Source: Sutcliffiella horikoshii DSM 8719
GTDB taxonomy: Bacteria > Bacillota > Bacilli > Bacillales > Bacillaceae_I
Direction: 5' to 3'
DNA length: 64,000 nucleotides
Assembly: GCA_001648575.1 (NCBI GenBank)
Contig: LQXN01000063.1
Span: 124,001-188,000 of the forward strand
Shown here: piece by piece, positions 23,820 through 32,914 of the stretch
How positions within the stretch are numbered: the stretch's first letter is position 1
Layout of the letters: each line of letters opens with the position of its first letter
The notes under the pieces: model-generated
What the model was told of the DNA's origin: nothing
Database searches by the model: none
The model's input: only the letters and a program-made list of their open reading frames with translations
Translations under genes and position numbers: made by a program

Positions 23820-26606
23820 TTATCTATGCTTCTTTCCTTTTCCTTTCCCCTTATCCTTACCTTTCCCCTTCTTCGACTCTTTTACTTCATCTAGTAAAAT
23901 AGCATTCGCAAGCAGGCGGTAACTGTGTTCTGTGTGTGCCCGGAACAATAGGTCGTTTGCGAAAAGGGTGACATTTGCTCCGCTTTCGACTGTTGTGGTG
24001 AATGCCCAGGTCTGGCCCTTTGCATTCTCTTTTCCTGGCCACCAGCCGGCAACGAAGTAATCATCTGTATCGGCTACTTGAATCAGTGTTTCAGCTCCGT
24101 CTGGTACACTCGTTATCCATGAACCTGTTGTACCATATAAAACTTCCTCTGCACCGTAGCCGGAATTGAGGAAAGAGTCTGTATTTATGAATGTTTTCAG
24201 CAGCCCTTCATGTGTGAAGTTTGTCCTCGCAAAATCAAAGTTTTCGAGAATTCCGCTTTGTTTGACCGACTGTAGAACTCTCCCTCCAATGCCTATATAG
24301 GAGGTCCCTGCAGCGATGGCTTCTGTATTCACTTGGCCTGTAGCATCTACAATCACATCTGCTTCTTCTGCACTTGTGATCTCAAAGCCTAGCTGGTTCA
24401 AGACAAACCGGCTAGCACCACTGCCTATGACGGCTACTTTTGGAGCACCGGGAAGTTTTTCAACTTTTGACTTATTGTCTAATGGAACTACTTCTAAATA
24501 ATAGTTATCTTTTACTGCCATTAAGTCCTTGCGGTGAATAACATAGTCGCCTTTGCTGTAGCCTTTTCCATCGGCTGTAGCCACACTGACCGGTTTCCCT
24601 GCTCTTAATAGCTCGTTAACTGCTTTGACGGCTTGGTTGTTCACGTTTTTCACGACATAGTGTCCTTTGTTCTGATCCACTGCGGTAGTGGGGTATTCGG
24701 CTTCCGATACTTCTTCCGCCACATTTGCAAAAGCATCCTCTGTACGCACTTCTTCGATCGTGAAGCCACGCAGGTCGGGGAAGTTCACGACAATGGCATC
24801 GTACATGGCATTCCAGTCAGAGATATCATCCCCTTGATAAAGGACGGCGTTGGCAAATCCACGCTTTGCCTGCTTCATCGGTACCACGTATGTGCCTTCC
24901 GGATAAACGATTCCATCGATTTCAACGGAAGATGTGGTTTTTTCTACTTTTATCCCATTTCTCAACAGGTACTCTACCATTTCTGCTGCTTCCCATTTGT
25001 TCTTTTGTAAATCATGCATAGGAAGTACATAGTATTCGGGGAAGAAGTTTTCATTTTCGCCGCGGTCACGACCGATGATGTCCCCGTTTTGATTGACAAG
25101 GTGCTGATCGACGGCACGGTTGTCTTCGCCTTCCACCCCGCGCTTAAATAATTCCAATTGTTGTTTGAATAGCTCGTCTTTATTTTCCAGCACAAAATTT
25201 GTCGCCCCAAGGCCGGTATGGACCATGGCATATAGGGATTGCTGATTTAATCCAGGCACTTCAATCGTATGCCCAAGCGATCCATGTAACATGGAATAGA
25301 TGGCCGTGTAGGCAGGGGTCATGTCATCCCAGCCATTTTCATAGTCTTCATAAGGAATGGCATACGACTCATAGTCAGAGTTTGCCACGCCCGCCTGTCC
25401 CATGGCATGTGCCTGTGAAAGCATGTTTTCCAGCAACAGGTCGTATTCAAAGTTCGGGTTGTGCGGCGGTGTACATGGTTCAATCAAAAAGTCGCTTACA
25501 TAGCCATGCATGTCCAAAAAGGACAGTGGTGACCATTTCGCTATTTCTTCCGTGACATAGATAGATTCTTGTTGGGTTTGAAACGCATTATCCCTGTTTA
25601 AATCAAATCCGTTGATATTGGCACGTGTGTTATTGACGCGGCCATCAGGGTTATGGGTAAAGTTGAAAAGGAAAATCACATGTTCCAGCGCATCTTCCAC
25701 GTTCAGGGTGATTTCACTTTCTTCCCCGTTCTCATCAGCTGTTTTGAAGGTGATTTCGTCATCCTGTGAGAGTTTTCTGAACAGCTCAACCTGTGCGTCC
25801 ACCCCTTCCACTTCATCCGGGTGGATATTATTGAACCAGATTGGCACCTGATAATCACCGATGGTCCCATCTTCTATTTTTTGCAATAGCTCTGCCGGAT
25901 TTTCCAAGGCGACAGGCAGTGTCTCATTCAAGTATTTATCTACTGCCGCTTGGTCTTTGGCGAGGGTAACGAAATGTATGTCCCTTCCTTCATAAGACTG
26001 CCCAAGCGACTTATATTCTATGAATCTATCATTTTCTGCGTTTGCTGCTTCTGTAATTTCATCTAACCCCGGCTTCAGTTGTTCATATGTCAAGTATTCA
26101 TCATAGACATTGTATGTAATCTCTTTACTTAACTTTTCACCAGATTCTTTATGTGATACCGCCAAATCATATGTACCGATGACTTCCGGATATAAGACCC
26201 TTATATTCCTTGGCGCCAGATTATCTGTACCGTATATGAGGTCAAAGTCGAGGACGGCTTTAACTGTAGTGGTTTCTCCAACATACGCAGGAGGTTCTGC
26301 GAAGGTGATGAAGGGTTCTCCTGTATAGTCATTGTCCGATGCGTTGTATGTTTTCCATTCATCCAATGCCTTGTCTCCAAAGGTCCACTCTAGCTTTTCC
26401 AGCGGGATCCTTTCACCAAAGTCAATTTGGACTTCCATCTGCCTTTTTTCTGTCATGGAGACGGTGGAAATACTTGTCGATATCTCTTCTTCTGCAACTG
26501 TTTGTACGATGCTTTCTGCATGTGTCCCCTGCATTGGGATAGCAACGGATAGTAGCATCCAAACAAACAAGAAGGCAAAGAATGGCTTTCTCCAGTTCAC
26601 GTTCAT
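23820..26606 (-). CDS. secreted M14 zinc carboxypeptidase-like protein
   Basis: 928 residues. A signal peptide of about 30 residues ends near THA. After a beta-rich region of about 150 residues comes the M14 peptidase domain: zinc ligands in IHPDE (His262, Glu265) and MHGY (His367), the segment NGFDLNRDNAF, and the catalytic Glu in HTIEVPG (Glu449). The remaining 450 residues are a large C-terminal region, ending in a strongly basic Lys/Gly tail (GKGKDKGKGKGKKHR). There is no LPXTG anchor. The ATG at 26606 follows AAGGAG. Probably an extracellular peptidase; substrate unknown. Confidence 0.88.
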   Translation of the reverse strand: MNVNWRKPFFAFLFVWMLLSVAIPMQGTHAESIVQTVAEEEISTSISTVSMTEKRQMEVQIDFGERIPLEKLEWTFGDKALDEWKTYNASDNDYTGEPFITFAEPPAYVGETTTVKAVLDFDLIYGTDNLAPRNIRVLYPEVIGTYDLAVSHKESGEKLSKEITYNVYDEYLTYEQLKPGLDEITEAANAENDRFIEYKSLGQSYEGRDIHFVTLAKDQAAVDKYLNETLPVALENPAELLQKIEDGTIGDYQVPIWFNNIHPDEVEGVDAQVELFRKLSQDDEITFKTADENGEESEITLNVEDALEHVIFLFNFTHNPDGRVNNTRANINGFDLNRDNAFQTQQESIYVTEEIAKWSPLSFLDMHGYVSDFLIEPCTPPHNPNFEYDLLLENMLSQAHAMGQAGVANSDYESYAIPYEDYENGWDDMTPAYTAIYSMLHGSLGHTIEVPGLNQQSLYAMVHTGLGATNFVLENKDELFKQQLELFKRGVEGEDNRAVDQHLVNQNGDIIGRDRGENENFFPEYYVLPMHDLQKNKWEAAEMVEYLLRNGIKVEKTTSSVEIDGIVYPEGTYVVPMKQAKRGFANAVLYQGDDISDWNAMYDAIVVNFPDLRGFTIEEVRTEDAFANVAEEVSEAEYPTTAVDQNKGHYVVKNVNNQAVKAVNELLRAGKPVSVATADGKGYSKGDYVIHRKDLMAVKDNYYLEVVPLDNKSKVEKLPGAPKVAVIGSGASRFVLNQLGFEITSAEEADVIVDATGQVNTEAIAAGTSYIGIGGRVLQSVKQSGILENFDFARTNFTHEGLLKTFINTDSFLNSGYGAEEVLYGTTGSWITSVPDGAETLIQVADTDDYFVAGWWPGKENAKGQTWAFTTTVESGANVTLFANDLLFRAHTEHSYRLLANAILLDEVKESKKGKGKDKGKGKGKKHR

Positions 26607-26749
26607 CTCTCCAACTCCTTTTCCATTTTCAAGTGCTGCAGAGTTTTTCAATAATTACAATATTAAAAAAACTCCTATTGAAAACGATACTAGTAGTTGT
26701 TATCACTTTAAAGAGACAAAGGAAACAGTTCGACGTCCTACAAAAGCAT

Positions 26750-26777
26750 GAAAAAAGACAGCCTGCCACAGACTGTC
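26750..26777 (-). terminator. terminator of nfrA1
   Basis: Minus-strand ACAGTCTG pairs with CAGGCTGT around a 3-base loop and is followed by TTTTTT. Confidence 0.75.
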
Positions 26778-26807
26778 CATCTTCTTGCCTACATTTCTTC
26801 CAAATGT

Positions 26808-27557
26808 CTACTTCTTTGCAAATCCTTGTTTCTCGATGAAATCCTTCATATGCATCCTTTTTGGATCTCTAAGCATATTGGCCATCTGACTAGTCCAAGT
26901 GTCAGATCGCTTCCCTTTGGTGCGTTCGTGGTAATAGCCGGAGATTTCTTTGTTGTAGTCCTCCAACTGGCTGTTGAATACTACTTCATCCTGCTGATAC
27001 TCGTCTTCATGGTAAATATTTTTCATCGGCAGTCGAGGTTTTACTCCAGTATCCTGGGCGGGGTAGCCTACAGCAAGACCAAACAACGGGATAGTATGAG
27101 CTGGCATTTTTAATAGTTCTGCCACCTCTTGGATATTGGATCGGATTCCTCCTATGTAACAAATACCAAGTCCCATGGATTCGGCTGCAACCGTTGCGTT
27201 CTGTGCTGCTAGTGATGCGTCGATAAGGGCAACCATGAACTTTTCCATGCTTTCGATTGAAGCTGTGACATCCGTTCCTTCCATATCCCCAATCACAGCA
27301 TGACGATGAAAATCGGCACAGAAAATAAAGAAATGCCCATTATCTTCAACATACGGCTGATTTCCTGCAAGCTCTGCAAGTCTTGATTTCTTTTCTTTAT
27401 TTTTCACTCCGATAATGGAGTAGGCCTGAACAAAGCTTGAGGTTGAAGCTGCCTGAGCACTTTGGACAATCACCTTTATCTGTTCGTCCGTCAAAGCTTT
27501 GTCTTCGAATTTACGGACGGATTTATGCGATAGAATGGTTTCGATGGTTTGGTTCAT
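26808..27557 (-). CDS. nfrA1: NADPH-dependent FMN nitro/flavin reductase NfrA1
   Basis: 249 residues, the exact length of B. subtilis NfrA1 (YwcG), with close similarity over the length: TIETILSHKSVRKFED, STSSFVQAYSIIGV, AGNQPYVEDNGHFFIFCAD, AAESMGLGICYIGGIR and the C-terminal KGFAKK. It binds FMN and uses NADPH to reduce nitro compounds and quinones, and is linked to thiol and oxidative stress. The start is the ATG at 27557 after AGGGGAA. Monocistronic between its terminator and the BCCT gene. Confidence 0.93.
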   Translation of the reverse strand: MNQTIETILSHKSVRKFEDKALTDEQIKVIVQSAQAASTSSFVQAYSIIGVKNKEKKSRLAELAGNQPYVEDNGHFFIFCADFHRHAVIGDMEGTDVTASIESMEKFMVALIDASLAAQNATVAAESMGLGICYIGGIRSNIQEVAELLKMPAHTIPLFGLAVGYPAQDTGVKPRLPMKNIYHEDEYQQDEVVFNSQLEDYNKEISGYYHERTKGKRSDTWTSQMANMLRDPKRMHMKDFIEKQGFAKK

Positions 27558-27712
27558 ACTTATTCCCCTCCAATGTTCTTTTCTCCTATTGTACACAGGA
27601 GGATAAAGATAATTCCAGTCCGGTTGCTTCCCTCTGTCAATAAAAAGTGTAAATCTTTTAAGATAGGGAAATATAAAATATTGATTTTTTTTAACGAGAT
27701 AGGAGCGGTCAG

Positions 27713-29221
27713 ATGTTGAAGAAGTTGGATATTGTATTTTGGTTTTCTGCCATTGTGGTAGCTTTAATGGTAGTTATAGGTGCCGTTGCACCAAAAGCAT
27801 TTGCTGATGTTGCGACGGAGATTTTTAATTTTACTACATATGCGTTCGGGTGGTTTTATTTGTTAGCGGTATTATTTTTTGTATTATTTTGTGTCGTCAT
27901 CGCCCTGACCAAGTATGGTAGAGTACGCCTTGGAAGTGACGAGGACCGACCGGAATTCCCTTTTTTCACATGGGTTGGAATGCTCTTCAGTGCAGGATTT
28001 GGCGTAGGACTGGTATTCTGGGGAATCGCCGAACCTATGAGTCATTTTTTCACTCCGCCAAGGGAAACAGTGGATGCTTTAGGAGAAGAGGCCGCACGAG
28101 TGGCCATGCAGTATTCCTTTTTCCATTGGGGTGTTAGTCAGTGGTCGGTCTTTACGATAGTAGGTTTGGCCATCGGATATTTTCAATTCCGTAAAAAAGA
28201 AGATGGGCTTATCTCAACGACGCTTAAACCGATCATAGGGGAAAAGAAACGCGATTACATACGAAAACCGATAGATATTCTTGCTGTCATCGCGACGGTG
28301 ATGGGGGTCGCAACCTCCCTCGGATTGGGAATCCTTCAAATAAACGGTGGCTTGAATGTAGTGTTCGGGATTCCAAATAACGGGACGATTCAGCTGATAA
28401 TCATTGCGGTATTGTTGGTGCTCTATTTAACCTCCTCTACCACAGGTATTCAGCGCGGGATCAAATATCTTAGTAACTTGAATCTTACACTGGCACTTCT
28501 TTTAATGTTGTTTGTGTTTATTGCGGGACCCACTGTCTTTATTTTAAATACATTCACACTTGGAATCGGTGATTATATTTCGAGCTTTTTCAATACAAGC
28601 TTACGTCTTACCCCCTATCAAGGTGGGACTTGGGTACGGGATTGGACAATTTTTTATTGGGCATGGGCCATCGCATGGTCACCATTTGTCGGAGCATTCA
28701 TCGCAAGGGTTTCCCGAGGCAGGACCATCAGGGAGTTCGTCTTCGGTGTACTGATCGTTCCTCCTGTTATCGCTTTGTTCTGGATAGCGGTATTTGGCGG
28801 AACTGCATTGCATTTTGATCTGTTTGGCGGGACCGAGATTGCCCAAGCGGTAGATAATGATATCACCTCGGCTCTGTTTGCAACCTTTGCCCAGCTTCCA
28901 TTTACGTTTATTTTATCAGTGCTGTCCATTTTGCTCATTATGACTTTTTTGATTACTTCCGCAGACTCTGCGACCTATATTCTAGGTACGATGACTTCTG
29001 GCGGAAGTTTGAATCCTCCCCTTTTATTGCGGGTCATTTGGGGCACTTTGATGGCCGCGATCGCCGCCGTCCTGTTGATTGCGAGTGGCTTGGAAGGACT
29101 GCAGACCGCTTCTCTCGTTTCTGCACTGCCGTTTACCGTCATACTAGTGGGAATTTGCTATTCACTTGTTAAATCTTTAAGGCGGGAGCCCGGGTTTAAA
29201 AGGAGTAATAAAAAGTTATAA
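27713..29221 (+). CDS. BCCT family osmolyte transporter (OpuD-like)
   Basis: 502 residues, twelve membrane segments. Hallmarks are GVGLVFWGIAEPMSHF, FHWGVSQWSVFTIVGL and the FYWAWAIAWSPFVGAFIARVS signature of betaine/choline/carnitine transporters. It imports a trimethylammonium compatible solute with Na+. Which one (glycine betaine, choline or carnitine) cannot be told. The ATG follows GATAGGAG. A weak sigma-B-like pair (GTGTAA, 13 bases, GGGAAA at 27647-27671) lies upstream. A terminator and a repeat element follow. Confidence 0.92.
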   Translation: MLKKLDIVFWFSAIVVALMVVIGAVAPKAFADVATEIFNFTTYAFGWFYLLAVLFFVLFCVVIALTKYGRVRLGSDEDRPEFPFFTWVGMLFSAGFGVGLVFWGIAEPMSHFFTPPRETVDALGEEAARVAMQYSFFHWGVSQWSVFTIVGLAIGYFQFRKKEDGLISTTLKPIIGEKKRDYIRKPIDILAVIATVMGVATSLGLGILQINGGLNVVFGIPNNGTIQLIIIAVLLVLYLTSSTTGIQRGIKYLSNLNLTLALLLMLFVFIAGPTVFILNTFTLGIGDYISSFFNTSLRLTPYQGGTWVRDWTIFYWAWAIAWSPFVGAFIARVSRGRTIREFVFGVLIVPPVIALFWIAVFGGTALHFDLFGGTEIAQAVDNDITSALFATFAQLPFTFILSVLSILLIMTFLITSADSATYILGTMTSGGSLNPPLLLRVIWGTLMAAIAAVLLIASGLEGLQTASLVSALPFTVILVGICYSLVKSLRREPGFKRSNKKL

Positions 29222-29235
29222 GAAGATATTTGACC

Positions 29236-29263
29236 AAACACCCTCTTTTATCGGAGGGTGTTT
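29236..29263 (+). terminator. terminator of the BCCT gene, left flank of repeat element
   Basis: AAACACCCTC and GAGGGTGTTT with an 8-base loop. The stem ACACCCTC/GAGGGTGT returns on the other side of the element at 29703, with a different loop. Confidence 0.85.
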
Positions 29264-29702
29264 CAGTGTGTAGACAAAGCTCAAATAATGAAATTCCCTA
29301 GTTGATCGCAGTGGAAGGCGCGTAGAATGCCGCGGGAGGAAGGGACAGGTAAGACCCCGCAATGAAGGTGGTCACTGAAAAACCCAGCAACTAAAATTTT
29401 TTTAAATTTCTAGCTGTTGATTGGAGCAATAGGCGAAGACTCCTGCGGGAGGATAGCGACATTCTTGAGACCCCGCAGGGCATAAGCCCGAGGAGGCTCA
29501 AGGTCGCCCTCTGGATAAGCGAAGCCGGTTGCGGAAATCAACAGCGGCAAGAACCAGATTATTAAAATAAAGTACTTTTTCTGTTGTCTTCAACGGAGTG
29601 AGGAGGCTTACGGACCGCCCGCTGGAAAGCGAAGCTCCTGCAACGAAGATCAACAGCAGGATGCAAATTTAAAAATATTTAGGGCTTTGTCAACAGTCTA
29701 TG
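29264..29702. mobile_element. terminator-associated repeat element, copy A
   Basis: The left end is TCAGTGTGTAGACAAAG (from about 29263) and the right end CTTTGTCAACAGTCTA, an imperfect inverted pair. The core is GC-rich and reads GTTGATCGCAGTGG... to ...AACGAAGATCAACAG; copies B and C have the same core. It is interrupted by a second repeat (29413-29545), so it is longer than its relatives. No protein is encoded. With the right hairpin it fills the gap of 621 bases before the next start codon. Confidence 0.8.
29413..29545. mobile_element. nested second repeat with 10-bp inverted ends
   Basis: A 133-base segment bounded by GCTGTTGATT and AATCAACAGC, with a GC-rich interior (GACTCCTGCGGGAGG, GACCCCGCAGGGC) that folds on itself. 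It sits inside copy A and breaks it in two. A shortened relative is at 42597-42628. Confidence 0.75.
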
Positions 29703-29730
29703 ACACCCTCTTTAAAGAGAGGGTGTTTTT
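29703..29730 (+). terminator. duplicate hairpin at the right flank of copy A
   Basis: ACACCCTC / GAGGGTGT, 8-base loop TTTAAAGA, then TTTTT. The stem equals that of the BCCT terminator at 29236, which supports duplication around the element. Confidence 0.8.
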
Positions 29731-29842
29731 GTATGGAATGGCATGCACCCCATGCAAAAAAAGCAGGAATATGTCTTTTAGTATAGAAGAGTTAAGGGTG
29801 GAGGGAGAAGATTCGACAAAAAACTTGTTGGGGGGATTATTT

Positions 29843-31168
29843 GTGAAGGGAATCATTTCATTTTTCAATCGTATTATGCAGCGATATTTGCCAGATCCAT
29901 TCCTTTTTGTTATCATCCTGACACTCGTGGTATTCGGTCTTGGACTTATTTTTACCGATAGCACGCCTACAGAGATGGTACAGCATTGGGGAGGCGGCTT
30001 CTGGGCTTTGCTTACATTTTCCATGCAGATGGTCTTGGTACTTGTAACAGGGTATGTACTTGCGAGCAGTGCCATTTTCAAGAAGTTTCTTGGTGGATTG
30101 GCTTCGACTGCCAAAACCCCCGGAAGCGCGATTATCATCGTGACCATCGTTTCCATCATTGCCAGCTGGATTAACTGGGGCTTCGGTCTGGTCATTGGTG
30201 CATTGTTTGCAAAGGAGCTGGCGAAGCGGGTTCAAAATGTAGATTACCGTCTTTTAATTGCAAGCGCTTACAGTGGGTTCATTGTTTGGCATGGAGGATT
30301 TTCCGGTTCTATTCCGCTTACGATTGCAACAGAAGGACACTTTTCAGAAGATTTAATTGGGGTTATCTCAACGAATCAGACCATTTTCGCTCCATTCAAT
30401 CTGATTATATTGGCTGCACTTTTTGTGATACTGCCACTATTAAACCGATTAATGATGCCTGCAAAAGATGAAACCATCACGGTCGATCCAGCCATACTTG
30501 AAGATGCATCGACTATGCATGCTGCGGCTATCGAGAAGTCTGCGATGACTCCTGCTGAACGTCTTGAGAACAGTTGGGTGCTCTCCCTTGTCGTTTCGAT
30601 TATGGGGCTTGTGTTTTTATTCTATTATTTTGCTGATAATGGGTTCTTGTTGAATCTAGATATTGTGAACTTTCTATTCTTGTTCCTTGGAATCCTGTTC
30701 CACTGGCGTCCGAAGAACTTCCTTGAATCTGTAACAAATGCCGTGAAAGGGGCAAGCGGTATCATCATTCAGTTCCCGTTTTATGCAGGGATCATGGGTA
30801 TGATGACTTTATCAGGTCTCGCTGCTGTCATGTCTGAAGCATTCGTCAACATTTCCAATGAGCACACATTCCATTTCTTCGCTTTCCTTAGTGCAGGAAT
30901 TGTGAACTTTTTCGTTCCTTCAGGTGGCGGACAATGGTCCGTTCAGGCCCCAGTCATGTTGGAGGCTGCGCAAACAATGGATGTTTCCATCGCGCGGACT
31001 GCTCTTGCCGTTTCATGGGGAGACGCTTGGACGAACCTCATCCAACCTTTCTGGGCCCTGCCGGCTCTCGCCATTGCTGGTTTGAAGGCAAAGGACATCA
31101 TGGGGTTTTGTGTGATTGTCCTGTTTGTAAGTGGCGCCGTCATTTCACTGGCATTTTTACTCCTATAA
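29843..31168 (+). CDS. short-chain fatty acid transporter family (AtoE/TIGR00366)
   Basis: 441 residues. The N-terminal YLPDPFLFVIILTLVVF, the central ASWINWGFGLVIGALFAKELA and YSGFIVWHGGFSGSIPL, and the C-terminal FFVPSGGGQWSVQAPVML segments are those of the AtoE family, with about ten membrane segments. Members are thought to carry short-chain fatty acids such as acetoacetate or butyrate. The start is the GTG at 29843, seven bases after GGGGGG. The longer frame reaches back into the duplicated terminator and is not translated. No ato genes are nearby. Confidence 0.88.
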   Translation: MKGIISFFNRIMQRYLPDPFLFVIILTLVVFGLGLIFTDSTPTEMVQHWGGGFWALLTFSMQMVLVLVTGYVLASSAIFKKFLGGLASTAKTPGSAIIIVTIVSIIASWINWGFGLVIGALFAKELAKRVQNVDYRLLIASAYSGFIVWHGGFSGSIPLTIATEGHFSEDLIGVISTNQTIFAPFNLIILAALFVILPLLNRLMMPAKDETITVDPAILEDASTMHAAAIEKSAMTPAERLENSWVLSLVVSIMGLVFLFYYFADNGFLLNLDIVNFLFLFLGILFHWRPKNFLESVTNAVKGASGIIIQFPFYAGIMGMMTLSGLAAVMSEAFVNISNEHTFHFFAFLSAGIVNFFVPSGGGQWSVQAPVMLEAAQTMDVSIARTALAVSWGDAWTNLIQPFWALPALAIAGLKAKDIMGFCVIVLFVSGAVISLAFLLL

Positions 31169-31210
31169 AAGGGCCGGGCACGTGCCGGGTACCGATTATT
31201 AGGCAAAATA

Positions 31211-31252
31211 AATGCCCTCTGCACCTAATGGTTGGTGTAGAGGGTATTTTTG
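31211..31252. terminator. terminator between the AtoE-type gene and scrB
   Basis: TGCCCTCTGCACC pairs with GGTGTAGAGGGTA and is followed by TTTTT. Confidence 0.85.
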
Positions 31253-31352
31253 TGGAAGCCTCGTGACCTTCATGAAGTAAAGGAAGAGGGCGGGGTATCG
31301 AAAGTAATGGCATTTGGGATGAATACACTTTCGCGTTGTCTTCTTGGCTGAG

Positions 31353-31419
31353 ATTGTCTTCATACCACTTATTATGACATTCCCATCCTGTTTTCCACTC
31401 TGGAATTGTCTTCATACCA
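31353..31419. repeat. two direct copies of ATTGTCTTCATACCA
   Basis: The 15-base sequence ATTGTCTTCATACCA occurs at 31353-31367 and 31405-31419, in the gap before the scrB stop. A third partial TTGTCTTC is at about 31336. Function unknown. Confidence 0.6.
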
Positions 31420-31450
31420 TTACGAAGAAGAAATGCTACACTCTCTTATA

Positions 31451-32899
31451 TCACAAATCCCATGCGTTCATTTTCATCAACGTTCCATTTCCTGAAACAC
31501 AAACTTTCACCGCATCAGAAGCGTCGTGCTCCGGGAATAGCCGCGCCGTAAATACTTCCTCCCCACCGTTTAAAAAAACTTCTATGGAGGAGGTGTCCAC
31601 AAATGCTTGCAGCTCCGTCAATTGTGTCAGCCTGCAGCTTCTCATTTCCCATTCTCCGGTCACAAAGCTCTTGCGATGAAGAGAAAACACATTTGATGAA
31701 GCATCATATGTCAGCTTTGCGGCTTCGCCAATTGCAAACTCAAGGAGAGACAAATCCGCACCTAAAGATAAGTGCAGTTCAAACACTCTTTTCTCTTCCA
31801 AGGGTAATTGGAATTTGTCATCAGAGAGTTCCATCTTTGAAAGCTCTATCAATGTTGCTTTTCGCATTTGAGTCAACTCTTCCGCTGGTACCTGCAATAA
31901 CTTCCCATCGATCCATTTTAATTCACGGGGCAATGTAAGGGCGTGAATCCACTTATGTTTAATGGTCGGATGCTTGTCCTCATCCTGTTCGGGAACCCCC
32001 ATCCAGCCGACCATCAAACGGCGGCCTTTTTCATCCAAAGTGGTTTGAGGGGCATAGAATTCAAAGCCTCTGTCCAATTCAACAAAATCACCGTGTTCGA
32101 ATGTAGCGCTGCCGTAATCTAGCTTTCCAATAAAATAGCCTGCCTGATATACATTTTGATAGTTCATGCCATCTGCCTTTAGGCCTTGAGGAGAAACAAC
32201 CAGTACTTCCACCCCATCTAGTTCAAAGAGGTCTGGGCATTCCCACATGTAGCCGAAGTCCCCAAGCCCTTTTTCCCCAGAACCAGCAATGGCACCAAGG
32301 TGCTGCCATTCCACTAAATCTGCCGACCGCAGGAGTGCGACCTTGCCAGTCAGGTCCTCACATTGCGCACCGACGACCATGTACCAGTGCGACCCTTTCT
32401 TCCATACTTTAGGATCGCGGAAATGCGCTGTATACCCTTCAGGAAGTTCCACTACCGGACCTTTTTTATCAAACGTCAATCCGTCTTCCGAAACCGCCAT
32501 GCACTGGTAGCTCTCCCGGTTCCCGTCGGCATCTTTTACATTTCCCGTGTAAAAGAGCACCATCTTCCCGTCGTGCTCGATGGCACTTCCCGAATAGCAG
32601 CCGTTCAGCTCAAACCACTCACTTGGGGCAAGGGCAATCGGCTCATGCTTCCATGTAATGAGATCGGCAGAGGAATAGTGGCCCCAATACTTTGCACCAT
32701 GGCCGGTTTTGAATGGCATCCACTGATAAAAGAGGTGGTAGGTCCCATTCCATTGGATGAAGCCATTCGGATCATTCAATAAGCCGACAGGTGGCATGAG
32801 ATGGAAGCGGAGTCGGTATGGGTCACTTTCAACGACTGACTTGTTTTTCTCCACCTCTTCCTCTGCAAGTCTTATAAGCTCTTGCTCTCTTTCCGTCAT
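31451..32899 (-). CDS. scrB: sucrose-6-phosphate hydrolase (GH32)
   Basis: 482 residues. GH32 motifs are intact: the nucleophile in LNDPNGF (Asp43), FRDP (Asp162) and the acid/base in WECPDLF (Glu220). The C-terminal 130 residues form the beta-sandwich domain. It cleaves sucrose 6-phosphate made by the PTS into glucose 6-phosphate and fructose. ATG after AAAGGAG, 15 bases after scrK. Third gene of the sacP-scrK-scrB operon behind a RAT-controlled leader. Confidence 0.96.
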   Translation of the reverse strand: MTEREQELIRLAEEEVEKNKSVVESDPYRLRFHLMPPVGLLNDPNGFIQWNGTYHLFYQWMPFKTGHGAKYWGHYSSADLITWKHEPIALAPSEWFELNGCYSGSAIEHDGKMVLFYTGNVKDADGNRESYQCMAVSEDGLTFDKKGPVVELPEGYTAHFRDPKVWKKGSHWYMVVGAQCEDLTGKVALLRSADLVEWQHLGAIAGSGEKGLGDFGYMWECPDLFELDGVEVLVVSPQGLKADGMNYQNVYQAGYFIGKLDYGSATFEHGDFVELDRGFEFYAPQTTLDEKGRRLMVGWMGVPEQDEDKHPTIKHKWIHALTLPRELKWIDGKLLQVPAEELTQMRKATLIELSKMELSDDKFQLPLEEKRVFELHLSLGADLSLLEFAIGEAAKLTYDASSNVFSLHRKSFVTGEWEMRSCRLTQLTELQAFVDTSSIEVFLNGGEEVFTARLFPEHDASDAVKVCVSGNGTLMKMNAWDL

Positions 32900-32914
32900 A
32901 AAAGAAACACTCCT

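Noticed and set aside
29687-29842. N-terminal extension of the AtoE-type transporter
   Set aside because: It would begin in the repeat end and run through the terminator hairpin. The GTG at 29843 has an excellent ribosome site and gives the family length.
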